Of a DNA stretch of 64,000 nt, positions 45,150 to 57,520 are shown piece by piece. Made by a program: the position numbers and the translations under genes. Under the pieces are notes generated by a model. It ran no database searches. It was given only the letters and a program-made list of their open reading frames with translations, and was not told where the DNA came from. Source of the DNA: Paeniglutamicibacter kerguelensis (GTDB lineage Bacteria; Actinomycetota; Actinomycetes; Actinomycetales; Micrococcaceae); NCBI RefSeq assembly GCF_017876535.1, contig NZ_JAGIOF010000001.1:496001-560000 (forward strand), read 5' to 3'. The first letter of the stretch is position 1, and the number at the start of each line of letters is the position of its first letter.

Positions 45150-46407
45150 GCGGTCGCAGGCGACGGGTTCACAACCCGTCGCACCCACCGCTGCCCGTGA
45201 TGCGGCACGTGCCCAGGCCATGCGCCAGCCGAGCGAGGGCGAGGACATCGGCGGCGCCGAGGCCCGGGAGCCGGAGGCCGCGGGGGACGTTCCTGCGCTC
45301 GCCGACCCCATTGCCGATCTTGCCGCCGCCATGCGGCGCCCGGAACAGGTAGACCAGACAACCCCGGCCTCCTCGCGCGAGGCCGTGCGTGAACTTGAGA
45401 AGCGCCTGCTCGGTGCCGAGCGCACCATGAAACGCCGCGAGGTCGCAAGCGCCGCGGGCGTTTCGCTGCTCTCGGCCCGCAAGATCTGGCGTGCCCTGGG
45501 TTTCCCGAACCTGGGCGACGAAGAGGTCTTCTTCACCACGGTGGACGAAGGCGCCCTGGAGCTCATGCTCGGCATGGTCCGAAACGGCACGCTGACCGAG
45601 GAAACCGCGATCTCGCTGACCCGGTCGATCGGCCAGATGACCGACCGCATGGTGGTCTGGCAGGTCGAGGCACTGGTCGAGGACATGGTGCAGAACCAGA
45701 AGATGAGCGACCCGGAGGCCCGGCGCAACCTGGTGAGCCTGCTTCCGGAATTGATCGACCCCATCGAGAAGATGCTGGTGTATTCGTGGCGCCGGCAGCT
45801 CAATGCGGCGGTGCACCGGCTGGTGCTGCGCGCCGAAACCGGTTTGGCCGCCTCGGAGGAGGGCCGCGACGGGTCCGAGGACGACGTGTCGCTGCCGCTG
45901 GCCCGCGCCGTGGGCTTCGCCGACCTGGTCTCCTACACCTCGCTGTCCCGCCGTATGAACGAGCGCACGCTCGCCCAGCTGGTGCAGCGCTTTGAATCCA
46001 AGTGTGCGGAAATCATCTCCGTCGGCGGCGGCCGGCTGGTCAAGACCATCGGCGACGAGGTGCTCTTCGTTGCCGAAACGCCGCAGGCCGGCGCGCTGAT
46101 TTCGCTGGCCATGTCCAGGGAGTTCGCGGCCGACGAATTGCTGCCCAACACCCGGGTCTCGCTGGTCTGGGGCCGCATCCTTTCCCGGCTGGGCGACATC
46201 TACGGGCCCACCGTGAACCTCGCGGCGCGGCTCACCTCGCTGGCCGAGCCGGGCACCGTGCTCACCGACGAGCTCACCGCCTCGACGCTGGCCGGCGACG
46301 ACAGGTTTGTCCTGCACCCGCAGGAGACAACGGCCGTGCGCGGCTTTGGCGACATCAATCCGGTGCGCCTGGCACCGGGAACCGGAACGGGACTGGTGCT
46401 GGACTGA
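45142..46407 (+). CDS. Class III adenylate cyclase with N-terminal regulatory domain (Rv1264-like layout)
   Basis: 421 residues. After a disordered N-terminus (1-75), residues 85-225 form a helical domain starting with a MerR-like helix-turn-helix (REVASAAGVSLLSARKIWRALG), similar to the autoinhibitory domain of mycobacterial Rv1264. The catalytic domain has all key residues: metal Asp261 (GFADLVSYTS) and Asp305, adenine-selecting Lys301 (RLVKTIGDEV) and Asp352 (GDIYG), and transition-state Asn359 and Arg363 (GPTVNLAARL). It is therefore predicted active on ATP. Coupled to the PH gene upstream, and 1 base before the phosphatase. Confidence 0.92.
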   Translation: MSERSQATGSQPVAPTAARDAARAQAMRQPSEGEDIGGAEAREPEAAGDVPALADPIADLAAAMRRPEQVDQTTPASSREAVRELEKRLLGAERTMKRREVASAAGVSLLSARKIWRALGFPNLGDEEVFFTTVDEGALELMLGMVRNGTLTEETAISLTRSIGQMTDRMVVWQVEALVEDMVQNQKMSDPEARRNLVSLLPELIDPIEKMLVYSWRRQLNAAVHRLVLRAETGLAASEEGRDGSEDDVSLPLARAVGFADLVSYTSLSRRMNERTLAQLVQRFESKCAEIISVGGGRLVKTIGDEVLFVAETPQAGALISLAMSREFAADELLPNTRVSLVWGRILSRLGDIYGPTVNLAARLTSLAEPGTVLTDELTASTLAGDDRFVLHPQETTAVRGFGDINPVRLAPGTGTGLVLD

Positions 46408-46408
46408 C

Positions 46409-49923
<3,515 letters not shown>

Positions 49924-50020
49924 TCGATCGGATTGTTGGATCGGCTTGTTCGATCGGCCGATCCGGAATCCCGTCACCCGGTCCGTCATATGGTTGGCAA
50001 CAGGCGACTGACGCCAAACA

Positions 50021-50057
50021 GCGGCCCCCGTCTCCAGAAAACGGAGGCGGGGGCCGC
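50021..50057. terminator. Bidirectional terminator between ligA and the synthetase gene
   Basis: GCGGCCCCCG-T-CTCC (50021-50035) pairs with GGAG-G-CGGGGGCCGC (50043-50057) between convergent genes. Confidence 0.8.
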
Positions 50058-50077
50058 TGTCGTGCGGGTCGTGCGGG

Positions 50078-53000
50078 TCATGCGCGCCCTGCCAGGTGCC
50101 GGCCCCTGACCGGCTGCGCATCGCGCACCACGTAGGCGGACAGGTCCTGCGCGGGGTTGCCGCCGAAGAACCCGTCCTTCGGCACCTCCGAACCCTTCAT
50201 CAGGAATGAATCCGCTTCCAGCGTTGAACCGTCCTGCATCGTTACGCCGTAGTGCACAAACCCGCCAACGCCGATCGTGGTCCTGGAGCCGATGGAAATG
50301 GAATCGAGTTTAAAGGCGCCGTCTTCCATCGAATGGCATTGGAGAACGCTTCCGGAGTTCAGGGTCACGTCATCCCCAACGGTGATAATTGTCTTTTCCG
50401 GGATTCCGCAACCATCATCGAAAACCCTCTTGCCCATCCGCACGCCCAACATGCGCCAGATGATCGGCTTGAACGGCGTGCCATTGAACAGGCCGAGGGC
50501 TCCTCCGGCGATGAACTTCCAAAAACGCTCGTGCTCCCAGAAGTAGACGTCGTAGATGGAGCAGAAGCGCGGAACGAGCCTGTGGCGGATCTGAACGAGT
50601 CGTTCGATGGCGATGGTCATGGCCTCCAAAGCCACGCCGATGGCCATCAAGCCGGCCACGACCACCGGTGCACCGACATTTTCAAAATGTGTCAGGGCTA
50701 TCGAACCGATCCACAAGGAGAGGAAGAGCTCGAACCATCGCAAGAGGAGGAACATTGCCAGCGTGAGGCCGTTGTGCCGGTTCTTGGCAGGAAGACGAGT
50801 CTTCAGTTCTTCAGCTGTTTTCATTTCATCAAAGGCACTGTCCCGCTGGACCGATCGGGGGATCTCAAAGGGAGGCGAACCCAGAAGCCCGACTCCTTCG
50901 CGGATGGGACCGTCGATCGGGACCATGGTCATCGTCCCGAACAAACAGTTCTCGCCGGTCTTCCCTGCCGATGGGTAAACAACGGCATTGCCGAAAAAGT
51001 TCTTTTCGCCGATGGTGGTGGGGACGATCCGGAACGAGGTGTTCGACACTTCTGAGGTAATGATCGACAGACCATCCGAAACCATGGTCCCGGAACCAAC
51101 GGTGACCAAGTAGGGCGTGTCGTGCTTTACAGCGGGTCCGAAGTTGGATCCTGTCTGCACCGGGTTTGGCTGGTGGTACCCGATGAAGCTCAGGTAGTAG
51201 AGGATCAGTGAGCTGTCGCCCGTTAGATTCTTGAAGAAGTGGAGGTTCGTGAGCCGTGAAATGGTCCGCTGGGTGGCGTAGTGGAAGCCATACAGGGGGT
51301 AGACCTTGCCAGGGGGCAGGAAAAGGTTCAGCAGCCTCGGTAGTACCGCCACCGCGACCAGACCGGTGGCAATGCCGCCGAAGAGTAGAGCAAAGGAAAC
51401 GACCACCAAATCGGAGACGAACCCCGTGGTTTCGTCCCAAAGCAAACCTGACTTCAGGTAGTTCGGCAGGAACAACGAGATCGCCGAGAACCCGATGGAG
51501 GCGAACCCGACTATCCTGGTGAACACGACCCAGAAACTATAGGTAATCTTCCTTCTCATCGTGACACGTGCGGGTGCAACCGACCCGTAATTGGAATCGG
51601 AGCGCCGCCCGGGAGAACCGTACCAAACCTCATTGTTTGGCACCGTCTGACCACGATGCAGGGCCGACGAGTGTCCGAGCTGGGAGTCGTTCCCCATCAC
51701 TGTGTATATGTCCAGTACTGTTTGCTCACCAACCAAGACGTTCTTGCCCAGTGTCACGGGACCCACCTGAATGACTCCACGCTCGGCACGGTAGCCCTTG
51801 AAAAGGCAGTCCTTCCGGATCACCGTGCCATCGCCAATGGTCAGCAGATCGGTGCACACCGGCACGGAAGTGGAGAAGAGCGCAACGTCGTGTCCGATCT
51901 TGGCGCCCAGGGCCCGCAAGTAGACATTGAACAACGGGGTGCCCGCGAACATTCGAAGAGGATTGGTGTTGATGAGAGCTTTCACGAACCAGAAGCGGAC
52001 ATAGGTCAAGGACCAGACCGGAATCTCCGTTTCCTTCCACCGACCGACGATGGCCCACTTCAGGGCGATGGGCACCACAGATAGTGCGACAAACATCGCC
52101 ACGGTGAAAATAACCGACCGTTCCCAGACCTGTAGAGCGTTCGGTGCCGCCGCTGACCAGTGATACCCGATGACAGCAAGGGACATGGAGGCGTAAGTAT
52201 AGGCGAGGAAGATCAACGCTTGCAGGACCCCCGTGGTTACGAACTGGCGGGTGCTGGCCAAGGTGGCCTCCGCTGGTTCGTGATACTTGACCGGCAGGGC
52301 CTCGGAGGAACTGGTGGTTGCCAGTGCCCCGGCTAGTTGTTGAATTGTCGGGTTTTGGTAGACATCCCTCATGGCAAGCGAGGGAAGGGCTTCGTTCTTC
52401 CTCGTGCGTGAGCAAAAATGTGCAAGTAGCAGGGAATTCGCCCCAAGGTCGGTGAAGAAATTGGCTATGGCCGACACCCGCTCCACACCCAGCACCTCGG
52501 CCATGGCGGAGGCCAAAAGCTCCTCGGTCTCATTGGAAGGGGCCGTGTATTCCTGGGTGCCGGCGCTGGAGCGTTGCGATGTCGGCGCAGGCAAGTTCTT
52601 CCTGTCCGCCTTGTCGCTGGGCAGCATCGGAATGATGTCCAGTTCCTCCAAATATGCGGGAACCATGTAGCCGGGCAACCGGTTCTGTAGCCGATCCCTC
52701 AGATCAGCCTTGTCAATCTCTGAGGTGTCTTTTCGCAGGCTGTAGTATGCCACCAATTCGACCACGCCGGGTGCCGACTCGTGTGTGTCAACGACCGCTT
52801 GGGCCACCCCCGGAACCTGGAGCAAGACCGACTCGATCTCGGTGAGCTCGATCCGGTAGCCGCGGATTTTCACTTGGGTGTCGATCCGTCCGAAGTATTC
52901 GATCTCTCCGGAATCATTGATCCGGCCGAGGTCCCCGGTGCGGTAGATCCGGCTCGAGGGGTTGTTGTCGATGTCCAGGAAGTCGGAGATGAAGGCCTTG

Positions 53001-54217
53001 TCGGTCAGGTCGTCCCGCTTGACGTATCCCCTCGCCAGCCCGATGCCGGCCAATCCTATTTCACCCAGCGTGCCGGGGGGGACTGCCACAGGCTCGCTGG
53101 GGTCGAGGATGACGACCGCGTAACTGGGCAGCGGAATTCCCAATGTGACCGGACGGTCCGGATCGACCACCGCGTAGGTGGCCGTAACGGTGGCCTCGGT
53201 CGGACCATAGACGTTCAGGAAACGTCGCCCGGGCCGGTACCAACGCACGATCAAGTCACGCGGGCAGGCTTCACCCGACACCAAGAGGAATCGGAGCGAG
53301 GGGATGTCCTCGTCAATGGTTGCCAGCAGGGTCGGCACGCAGCAAATGGCCGAGACCCTGCGGTCCACCATGAACTCGGCAAGTTCGGCGCCCAGCAGCG
53401 TGGTGCCGCTGGGCTTGGGAACCAGTGTGGACCCGGACATCCAGGGGACCCAGATTTCCTCGACGGAAAAGTCGAAGGCGATGGTCATGCCCTGGTAGAC
53501 CCGGTCTTGGATCTGGAACCCGTAGGACTCGGAGGCAACGCGCACGAAATTGCAGATGCTGGCATGCTCGATCGCCACACCCTTGGGGCGCCCCGTGGTT
53601 CCCGAGGTGTAGATGATGTAGGCAAGCTGCTCGGTTGTAGACCCTTTTTCCTCCGCGTTCAAGCGAGAAGTGTCCATCGAATCAGTTGACGCGTCTTCCT
53701 CATCCACCGAACAAATGGGTGCAATGACGTCCACGAGCTTGTCCCTCAAGTGAGAAAGCGTCAGCACCATCGAGACATCGGCATCGGCAATGATGTAGGA
53801 AAGCCGGTCCGCCGGATATCCGGCATCCAGCGGCACATATGCGGCGTGGATCTTCAGCACCGCGAGCATCCCCACAAAGGACCGCACCGACTCATCGAAC
53901 AGCAGCGCGATCTTGTCGCCGGCACGGCACCCGCGTGCGATCAGGTGTCGGGCTAGCTGGTTGGCCCGCCCGTCCAACTCATCGTAGGTGAGTGACAGCG
54001 CAGTGGAATCAACGGCCAGATGCGAGCCCAAGCCCGCTTCCCGCAACCGGTCGCAGCGTTCCTCAAAGAGCTGGTCCAACCGCTCACCTGGCAACCACCG
54101 GGCTCCCTGGTTTTCACCGTCGGCAACCAAAACCTGCCCCCGCATCAAACTGTGGGCCTTGGATTCGGCAGCGGGGGCGCTCTCCGTCGTCATACGAACA
54201 TGCTTGTTTTTTCGCAC
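50078..54217 (-). CDS. Membrane-bound single-module amino-acid homopolymer synthetase (Pls-like; predicted poly-diaminobutyrate synthetase)
   Basis: 1379 residues from the GTG at 54217; AAAGGAG lies 6 bases upstream, so the longer TTG frame is rejected. Order: adenylation domain (YIIYTSGTTGRPKG at 200-213, NVYGPTEATV, YRTGDLGR, GRIDTQVKIRGYRIEL, catalytic Lys in PSDKADRKNLP); thiolation domain with phosphopantetheine Ser595 (LGANSLLL); then three pairs of helices (about 664-685/701-725, 891-917/933-963, 1151-1175/1184-1207), each followed by a soluble hexapeptide-like domain. This A-T-TM-C1-TM-C2-TM-C3 plan is that of epsilon-poly-lysine synthetase. There is no thioesterase. The Dab substrate is inferred from the aminotransferase 59 bases upstream. 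GC is lower than in ligA. Confidence 0.88.
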   Translation of the reverse strand: MRKNKHVRMTTESAPAAESKAHSLMRGQVLVADGENQGARWLPGERLDQLFEERCDRLREAGLGSHLAVDSTALSLTYDELDGRANQLARHLIARGCRAGDKIALLFDESVRSFVGMLAVLKIHAAYVPLDAGYPADRLSYIIADADVSMVLTLSHLRDKLVDVIAPICSVDEEDASTDSMDTSRLNAEEKGSTTEQLAYIIYTSGTTGRPKGVAIEHASICNFVRVASESYGFQIQDRVYQGMTIAFDFSVEEIWVPWMSGSTLVPKPSGTTLLGAELAEFMVDRRVSAICCVPTLLATIDEDIPSLRFLLVSGEACPRDLIVRWYRPGRRFLNVYGPTEATVTATYAVVDPDRPVTLGIPLPSYAVVILDPSEPVAVPPGTLGEIGLAGIGLARGYVKRDDLTDKAFISDFLDIDNNPSSRIYRTGDLGRINDSGEIEYFGRIDTQVKIRGYRIELTEIESVLLQVPGVAQAVVDTHESAPGVVELVAYYSLRKDTSEIDKADLRDRLQNRLPGYMVPAYLEELDIIPMLPSDKADRKNLPAPTSQRSSAGTQEYTAPSNETEELLASAMAEVLGVERVSAIANFFTDLGANSLLLAHFCSRTRKNEALPSLAMRDVYQNPTIQQLAGALATTSSSEALPVKYHEPAEATLASTRQFVTTGVLQALIFLAYTYASMSLAVIGYHWSAAAPNALQVWERSVIFTVAMFVALSVVPIALKWAIVGRWKETEIPVWSLTYVRFWFVKALINTNPLRMFAGTPLFNVYLRALGAKIGHDVALFSTSVPVCTDLLTIGDGTVIRKDCLFKGYRAERGVIQVGPVTLGKNVLVGEQTVLDIYTVMGNDSQLGHSSALHRGQTVPNNEVWYGSPGRRSDSNYGSVAPARVTMRRKITYSFWVVFTRIVGFASIGFSAISLFLPNYLKSGLLWDETTGFVSDLVVVSFALLFGGIATGLVAVAVLPRLLNLFLPPGKVYPLYGFHYATQRTISRLTNLHFFKNLTGDSSLILYYLSFIGYHQPNPVQTGSNFGPAVKHDTPYLVTVGSGTMVSDGLSIITSEVSNTSFRIVPTTIGEKNFFGNAVVYPSAGKTGENCLFGTMTMVPIDGPIREGVGLLGSPPFEIPRSVQRDSAFDEMKTAEELKTRLPAKNRHNGLTLAMFLLLRWFELFLSLWIGSIALTHFENVGAPVVVAGLMAIGVALEAMTIAIERLVQIRHRLVPRFCSIYDVYFWEHERFWKFIAGGALGLFNGTPFKPIIWRMLGVRMGKRVFDDGCGIPEKTIITVGDDVTLNSGSVLQCHSMEDGAFKLDSISIGSRTTIGVGGFVHYGVTMQDGSTLEADSFLMKGSEVPKDGFFGGNPAQDLSAYVVRDAQPVRGRHLAGRA

Positions 54218-54276
54218 AAGGATCTCCTTTCCGCATGTGCAACCGCCGAACAAGTCCAGGCGGCCGTCGTTTGGGC

Positions 54277-55650
54277 TTATCCGACCTTCGACTCAAGCTG
54301 GTCAATGCAGTCGACCAGGATGCGGCAGGCGGCCTCCATGATCTCCTCCGTAACGTTCAGCGGGGGAAGCAACCTGACGACGCAACCGCCACGGCCTCCC
54401 AATTCCAGGATCAACCCGCGGCTGAGCGCTTGGGTCTGCACCTCGGCGGCCAATTCTCCCGCCGGGAGCCCGCTGGAAGGATGCACCAGCTCAATGCCCA
54501 GTAGCAACCCCTTGCCGCGGATTTCCCGAACCCACGGATGCCGCTGTAACGGTGCAAGGAGACCCAGACATTGTTCGCTTCGCCGGACGACGTTGCCCAG
54601 GACATCGTCGCGCTTGAAGATCTTTACAGCCTCAACGCCGGTGACGAAGGCCAACTGGTTGCCGCGGAAGGTTCCGGTATGTGCGCCTGGAGCCCAGACG
54701 TCCAACTCCTTGTCGTAGAAGATCAGCGCAATCGGTAAGCCCATCCCGCTGAGTGCCTTCGAAGCGACGATAACATCGGGCTCGATGCCGTACTGCTCGA
54801 AGGAGAACCAGGTTCCGCTGCGCCCGCAACCGGTTTGTACTTCGTCGACAATCAGGGGGATCCCTAGTTCACGGGTCACTTCACGCACTCGCTGGGCGAA
54901 TTCAATCGTGGCAGGAATTGCTCCGCCTTCGCCTTGGACAAGTTCGATAATCACTGCGGCCGGCAATGGAATTCCACCGAGATCGTCCTTGAGCGAATGC
55001 TCAAGGTAGGTTGCGCAATTTGTGCTGCAGGTCTCGCGGGTCAGCCCCAGGGGGCACCTGGAACAGTACGAATAGGGGAAGAAATGAACCCCCGGAAGGC
55101 CGTTGCGCACGGGCTCCTTTTGGACAACCAATCCGGTGAGTGCCATGCCTACGGCGCCACTGCCATGGAAGCCGCCTTGGAAGCTGATGATGTCGCCACG
55201 ACCGGTTGCCGTCTTGCACAGCTTGATTGCTGCATCGACGGCGTTGGTCCCAGTGGGGCCGCAAAAATGGATCTTCATCCGGTCACGCATGGTGGCAGGA
55301 AGCATTGAAAGCTGGGCTTCGATGAAGGCGTCCTTTGCCGGCGTTGGGAAGTCCAACCCATGGGTCAGCACGGAAAGTTGCTCCGTGGCTGCACCGACTA
55401 GCTCCGGATGGTTGTGTCCGAGCGAGAGTACTCCGGCCCCAGCAAGAAAATCGATGAAAACATTGCCATCGACATCTCGGACAAAGCTACCTGCAGCTTC
55501 AGCGATGGCGATTGGCAGATGACGAGGGTAAGTACGGGCATTGGATTCCCTGGTTGCTTGGCGTTCAAGCAGCTCGGTGGATCGAGGTCCGGGCACGGGT
55601 CCCGACACGATCGGACCGGTCAAATCGGCTAGCTCAGTTTGGAAGCTCAT
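54277..55650 (-). CDS. Diaminobutyrate--2-oxoglutarate transaminase
   Basis: A class III PLP aminotransferase of 457 residues that makes L-2,4-diaminobutyrate from aspartate semialdehyde with glutamate as donor. PLP Lys298 lies in VIVASKALSGMGLPIAL and the cofactor Asp269 in LIVDEVQTGCGRSG; CGPTGTNAVDAAIKL and GAHTGTFRGNQLAFVTG are typical of Dab aminotransferases. A cysteine cluster (196, 199, 208, 212) in the PYSYCSRCP region is notable. No ectA or ectC is near, so ectoine is not the product. GGAG before ATG 55650. Upstream partner of the synthetase in one operon. Confidence 0.88.
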   Translation of the reverse strand: MSFQTELADLTGPIVSGPVPGPRSTELLERQATRESNARTYPRHLPIAIAEAAGSFVRDVDGNVFIDFLAGAGVLSLGHNHPELVGAATEQLSVLTHGLDFPTPAKDAFIEAQLSMLPATMRDRMKIHFCGPTGTNAVDAAIKLCKTATGRGDIISFQGGFHGSGAVGMALTGLVVQKEPVRNGLPGVHFFPYSYCSRCPLGLTRETCSTNCATYLEHSLKDDLGGIPLPAAVIIELVQGEGGAIPATIEFAQRVREVTRELGIPLIVDEVQTGCGRSGTWFSFEQYGIEPDVIVASKALSGMGLPIALIFYDKELDVWAPGAHTGTFRGNQLAFVTGVEAVKIFKRDDVLGNVVRRSEQCLGLLAPLQRHPWVREIRGKGLLLGIELVHPSSGLPAGELAAEVQTQALSRGLILELGGRGGCVVRLLPPLNVTEEIMEAACRILVDCIDQLESKVG

Positions 55651-56194
55651 GGAAATCTCCGATCACAACGGCTGTTGCTTGGGTAAAAGGACGAGGTGGT
55701 TTTCGGGCGCCTTTAGCCGCGCAAAATGCGGTTGCAGTCGGTGCGGGGTGTTCCGCATGTTGCTTGCGAATTCCCACTACATCTCCAATTTCCCGGGTGA
55801 CCGAAGGGATCGGCCGGCAAATCTCGGGTGACGTCCAAGGAGCGAACCTTGTGGTCTTTTCACGTGAATTCGGAGTCACTAGCGGATCATGTTGCTTGGG
55901 CTGCGCTTGTATTGAGCCAGACAGGTTCACCATGCTGCGAAAGTATGTTTCCCGGTACCTACATGGATTCCTCATGAGTGGGGCTGGTACGACGAACTGT
56001 GGGTTCAGGCGATCCGATGCCAGGTGGACTGAGGTGGCGGTCCGTTTTGTGACCGTGAGCCCCACCATCGGGCAACCAATTGAGTAGCCGATGAGTTGAA
56101 CCATGGAATGAACCTTCGCTAGAGCAATACTTGGATGCGGTCTTGGCCTTGAAACGATTGGGTGTCTCAAGGCCAAGTTCCAGGTGGCGTCCGT
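55651..56194 (-). other. 544-base leader region between aspartate kinase and the Dab aminotransferase
   Basis: No gene is recognised; a long minus frame (55634-56176) translates into unfamiliar sequence. An 11-bp stem (56142-56152 with 56166-56176) follows the kinase stop and has no T-run. The region must contain the promoter of the aminotransferase-synthetase pair, probably with regulatory sites, but I cannot point to a convincing -35/-10 pair. GC is low. Confidence 0.5.
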
Positions 56195-57520
56195 TTACCC
56201 GATGAGCAAGTCACCGGATAAACGGAACTCTTTGTGAACTGCACGAACTGCCTGATCCAGCATTCTGATTTCCGTTACTGCGGAAATGCGGGTATCTGAA
56301 TTCGAAATTAGCCGGAGGCCGATCCCGGCTTCTGAAAGCGCACTCATGAACCGGCAGAAAACGCCAGGGTCGTTGAGCATCCCGGAACCGATCAACGACA
56401 GCCTGCCAACCTCATCGCATTGCAAGGAATGGAAGCCGATGGCGTTCTGCGCCTGGGAGAGGGCCTTGATGATCGGCGCTCCCAGGGAACGGGGTACGGT
56501 AAAGGCGATGTCGGGGCGGTGACCTTCAGCGGCATGATTTTGCGTAATCATGTCGGGGCAGGCCTTCACCGCCTTCGTCACGCGGAATATCTGCGCTGCC
56601 TTGCCAGGAAGGTCAGGAACTCCGGTGACGGTGACCTGAACCGCCGATCGATCATCAGTGACATTGCGGATAAACGGCTGTTCCAAGGATTCGGAATCGG
56701 GGTACATGAGTTCGTCGGTGGGCTTGGCGACCACCAGCGTCCCTTCACCCTGGTCGAACGATGAACGCACATGGATCGAGACGCCGAAGCGGCGAGCGTA
56801 TTCGACACACCGTAATTGCAGCACCTTCGCTCCGCCCGCGGCCAGTTCCAACATCTGGTCATTCGAGATCATGTCGATCTTTCGTGCCAGGGGAACGATG
56901 CGCGGATCCGCGGTATAGACGCCGTCAACGTCTGAATAGATCTCGCAGACGCCGGCGTTCAGCGCGGCGGTCAGGGCAACCGCGGATAGATCCGAGCCAC
57001 CCCGTCCCAACGTTGTGACCTCGTTGGTTCTGCGGCTTGTTCCCTGGAACCCAGTCACGATGGGAATCTCGCCACGGTCAAGGGCGTCGCGCACCCGCTG
57101 CGGATATACACCGACGATGCGTGCCTTGCCATGGGTTTCGTCCGTGATCAGACCGGCCTCGTTGCCAGTAAAGACATGGGGGGAAGCCCCCAGGCTTGAA
57201 ATGGCGATGGCAAGCAATGCAACCGAGATCCGTTCGCCCGTGCTCAGCAACAGGTCGAGTTCGCGGGATGCCCGCAATGGTGCGAGCCCAGCGGCGAGAT
57301 CCAATAATTCGTCGGTGGTATCGCCCATGGCCGAAAGAACCACGGCCACAGGATGTCCTGCTAGATGGGTGTCCACGATTCTTCGGGCAACCCGCTGAAT
57401 TCCTTCAATGTTCTCGATCGATGAGCCGCCGTATTTTTGAACGATCAGGCTATCGCCGACGAGAGATGGTGGGAACCCCTGATTCCCGACTCTCCAACTT
57501 ACGCGAGTATTTAATTGCAT
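56195..57520 (-). CDS. Aspartate kinase, pathway-specific copy with an altered regulatory site
   Basis: Phosphorylates aspartate, the entry to aspartate semialdehyde. 441 residues: kinase signature IVQKYGGSSIENIEGIQRVARRI, LSAMGDTTDELLDLA, GRGGSDLSAVALTAALNAGVCEIYSDVDGVYTADPRIVP, then two ACT domains (VTVTGVPDLPGKAAQIFRV and LSLIGSGMLNDPGVFCRFMSAL). Where Corynebacterium LysC has Ser301, Thr308 and Thr311, this protein has Ala, Pro and Ala (ITQNHAAEGHRPDIAF), and STSE reads SNSD. The ATG at 57520 lacks a good ribosome site and the true start may lie up to 25 codons downstream. No asd gene is adjacent. Confidence 0.9.
   Translation of the reverse strand: MQLNTRVSWRVGNQGFPPSLVGDSLIVQKYGGSSIENIEGIQRVARRIVDTHLAGHPVAVVLSAMGDTTDELLDLAAGLAPLRASRELDLLLSTGERISVALLAIAISSLGASPHVFTGNEAGLITDETHGKARIVGVYPQRVRDALDRGEIPIVTGFQGTSRRTNEVTTLGRGGSDLSAVALTAALNAGVCEIYSDVDGVYTADPRIVPLARKIDMISNDQMLELAAGGAKVLQLRCVEYARRFGVSIHVRSSFDQGEGTLVVAKPTDELMYPDSESLEQPFIRNVTDDRSAVQVTVTGVPDLPGKAAQIFRVTKAVKACPDMITQNHAAEGHRPDIAFTVPRSLGAPIIKALSQAQNAIGFHSLQCDEVGRLSLIGSGMLNDPGVFCRFMSALSEAGIGLRLISNSDTRISAVTEIRMLDQAVRAVHKEFRLSGDLLIG

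Noticed and set aside
50078..54217. Calling the synthetase an epsilon-poly-lysine synthetase
   Set aside because: Architecture matches, but the operon encodes a Dab aminotransferase and no lysine-specific gene, so Dab is the better-supported monomer. Not excluded without assay.
54277..55650. EctB of an ectoine operon
   Set aside because: No ectA, ectC or ectD is adjacent, and the neighbour is a homopolymer synthetase.
55634..56176. A 180-codon minus frame in the leader of the Dab aminotransferase
   Set aside because: It overlaps the aminotransferase start, lacks a ribosome site and has no gene-like composition or family.
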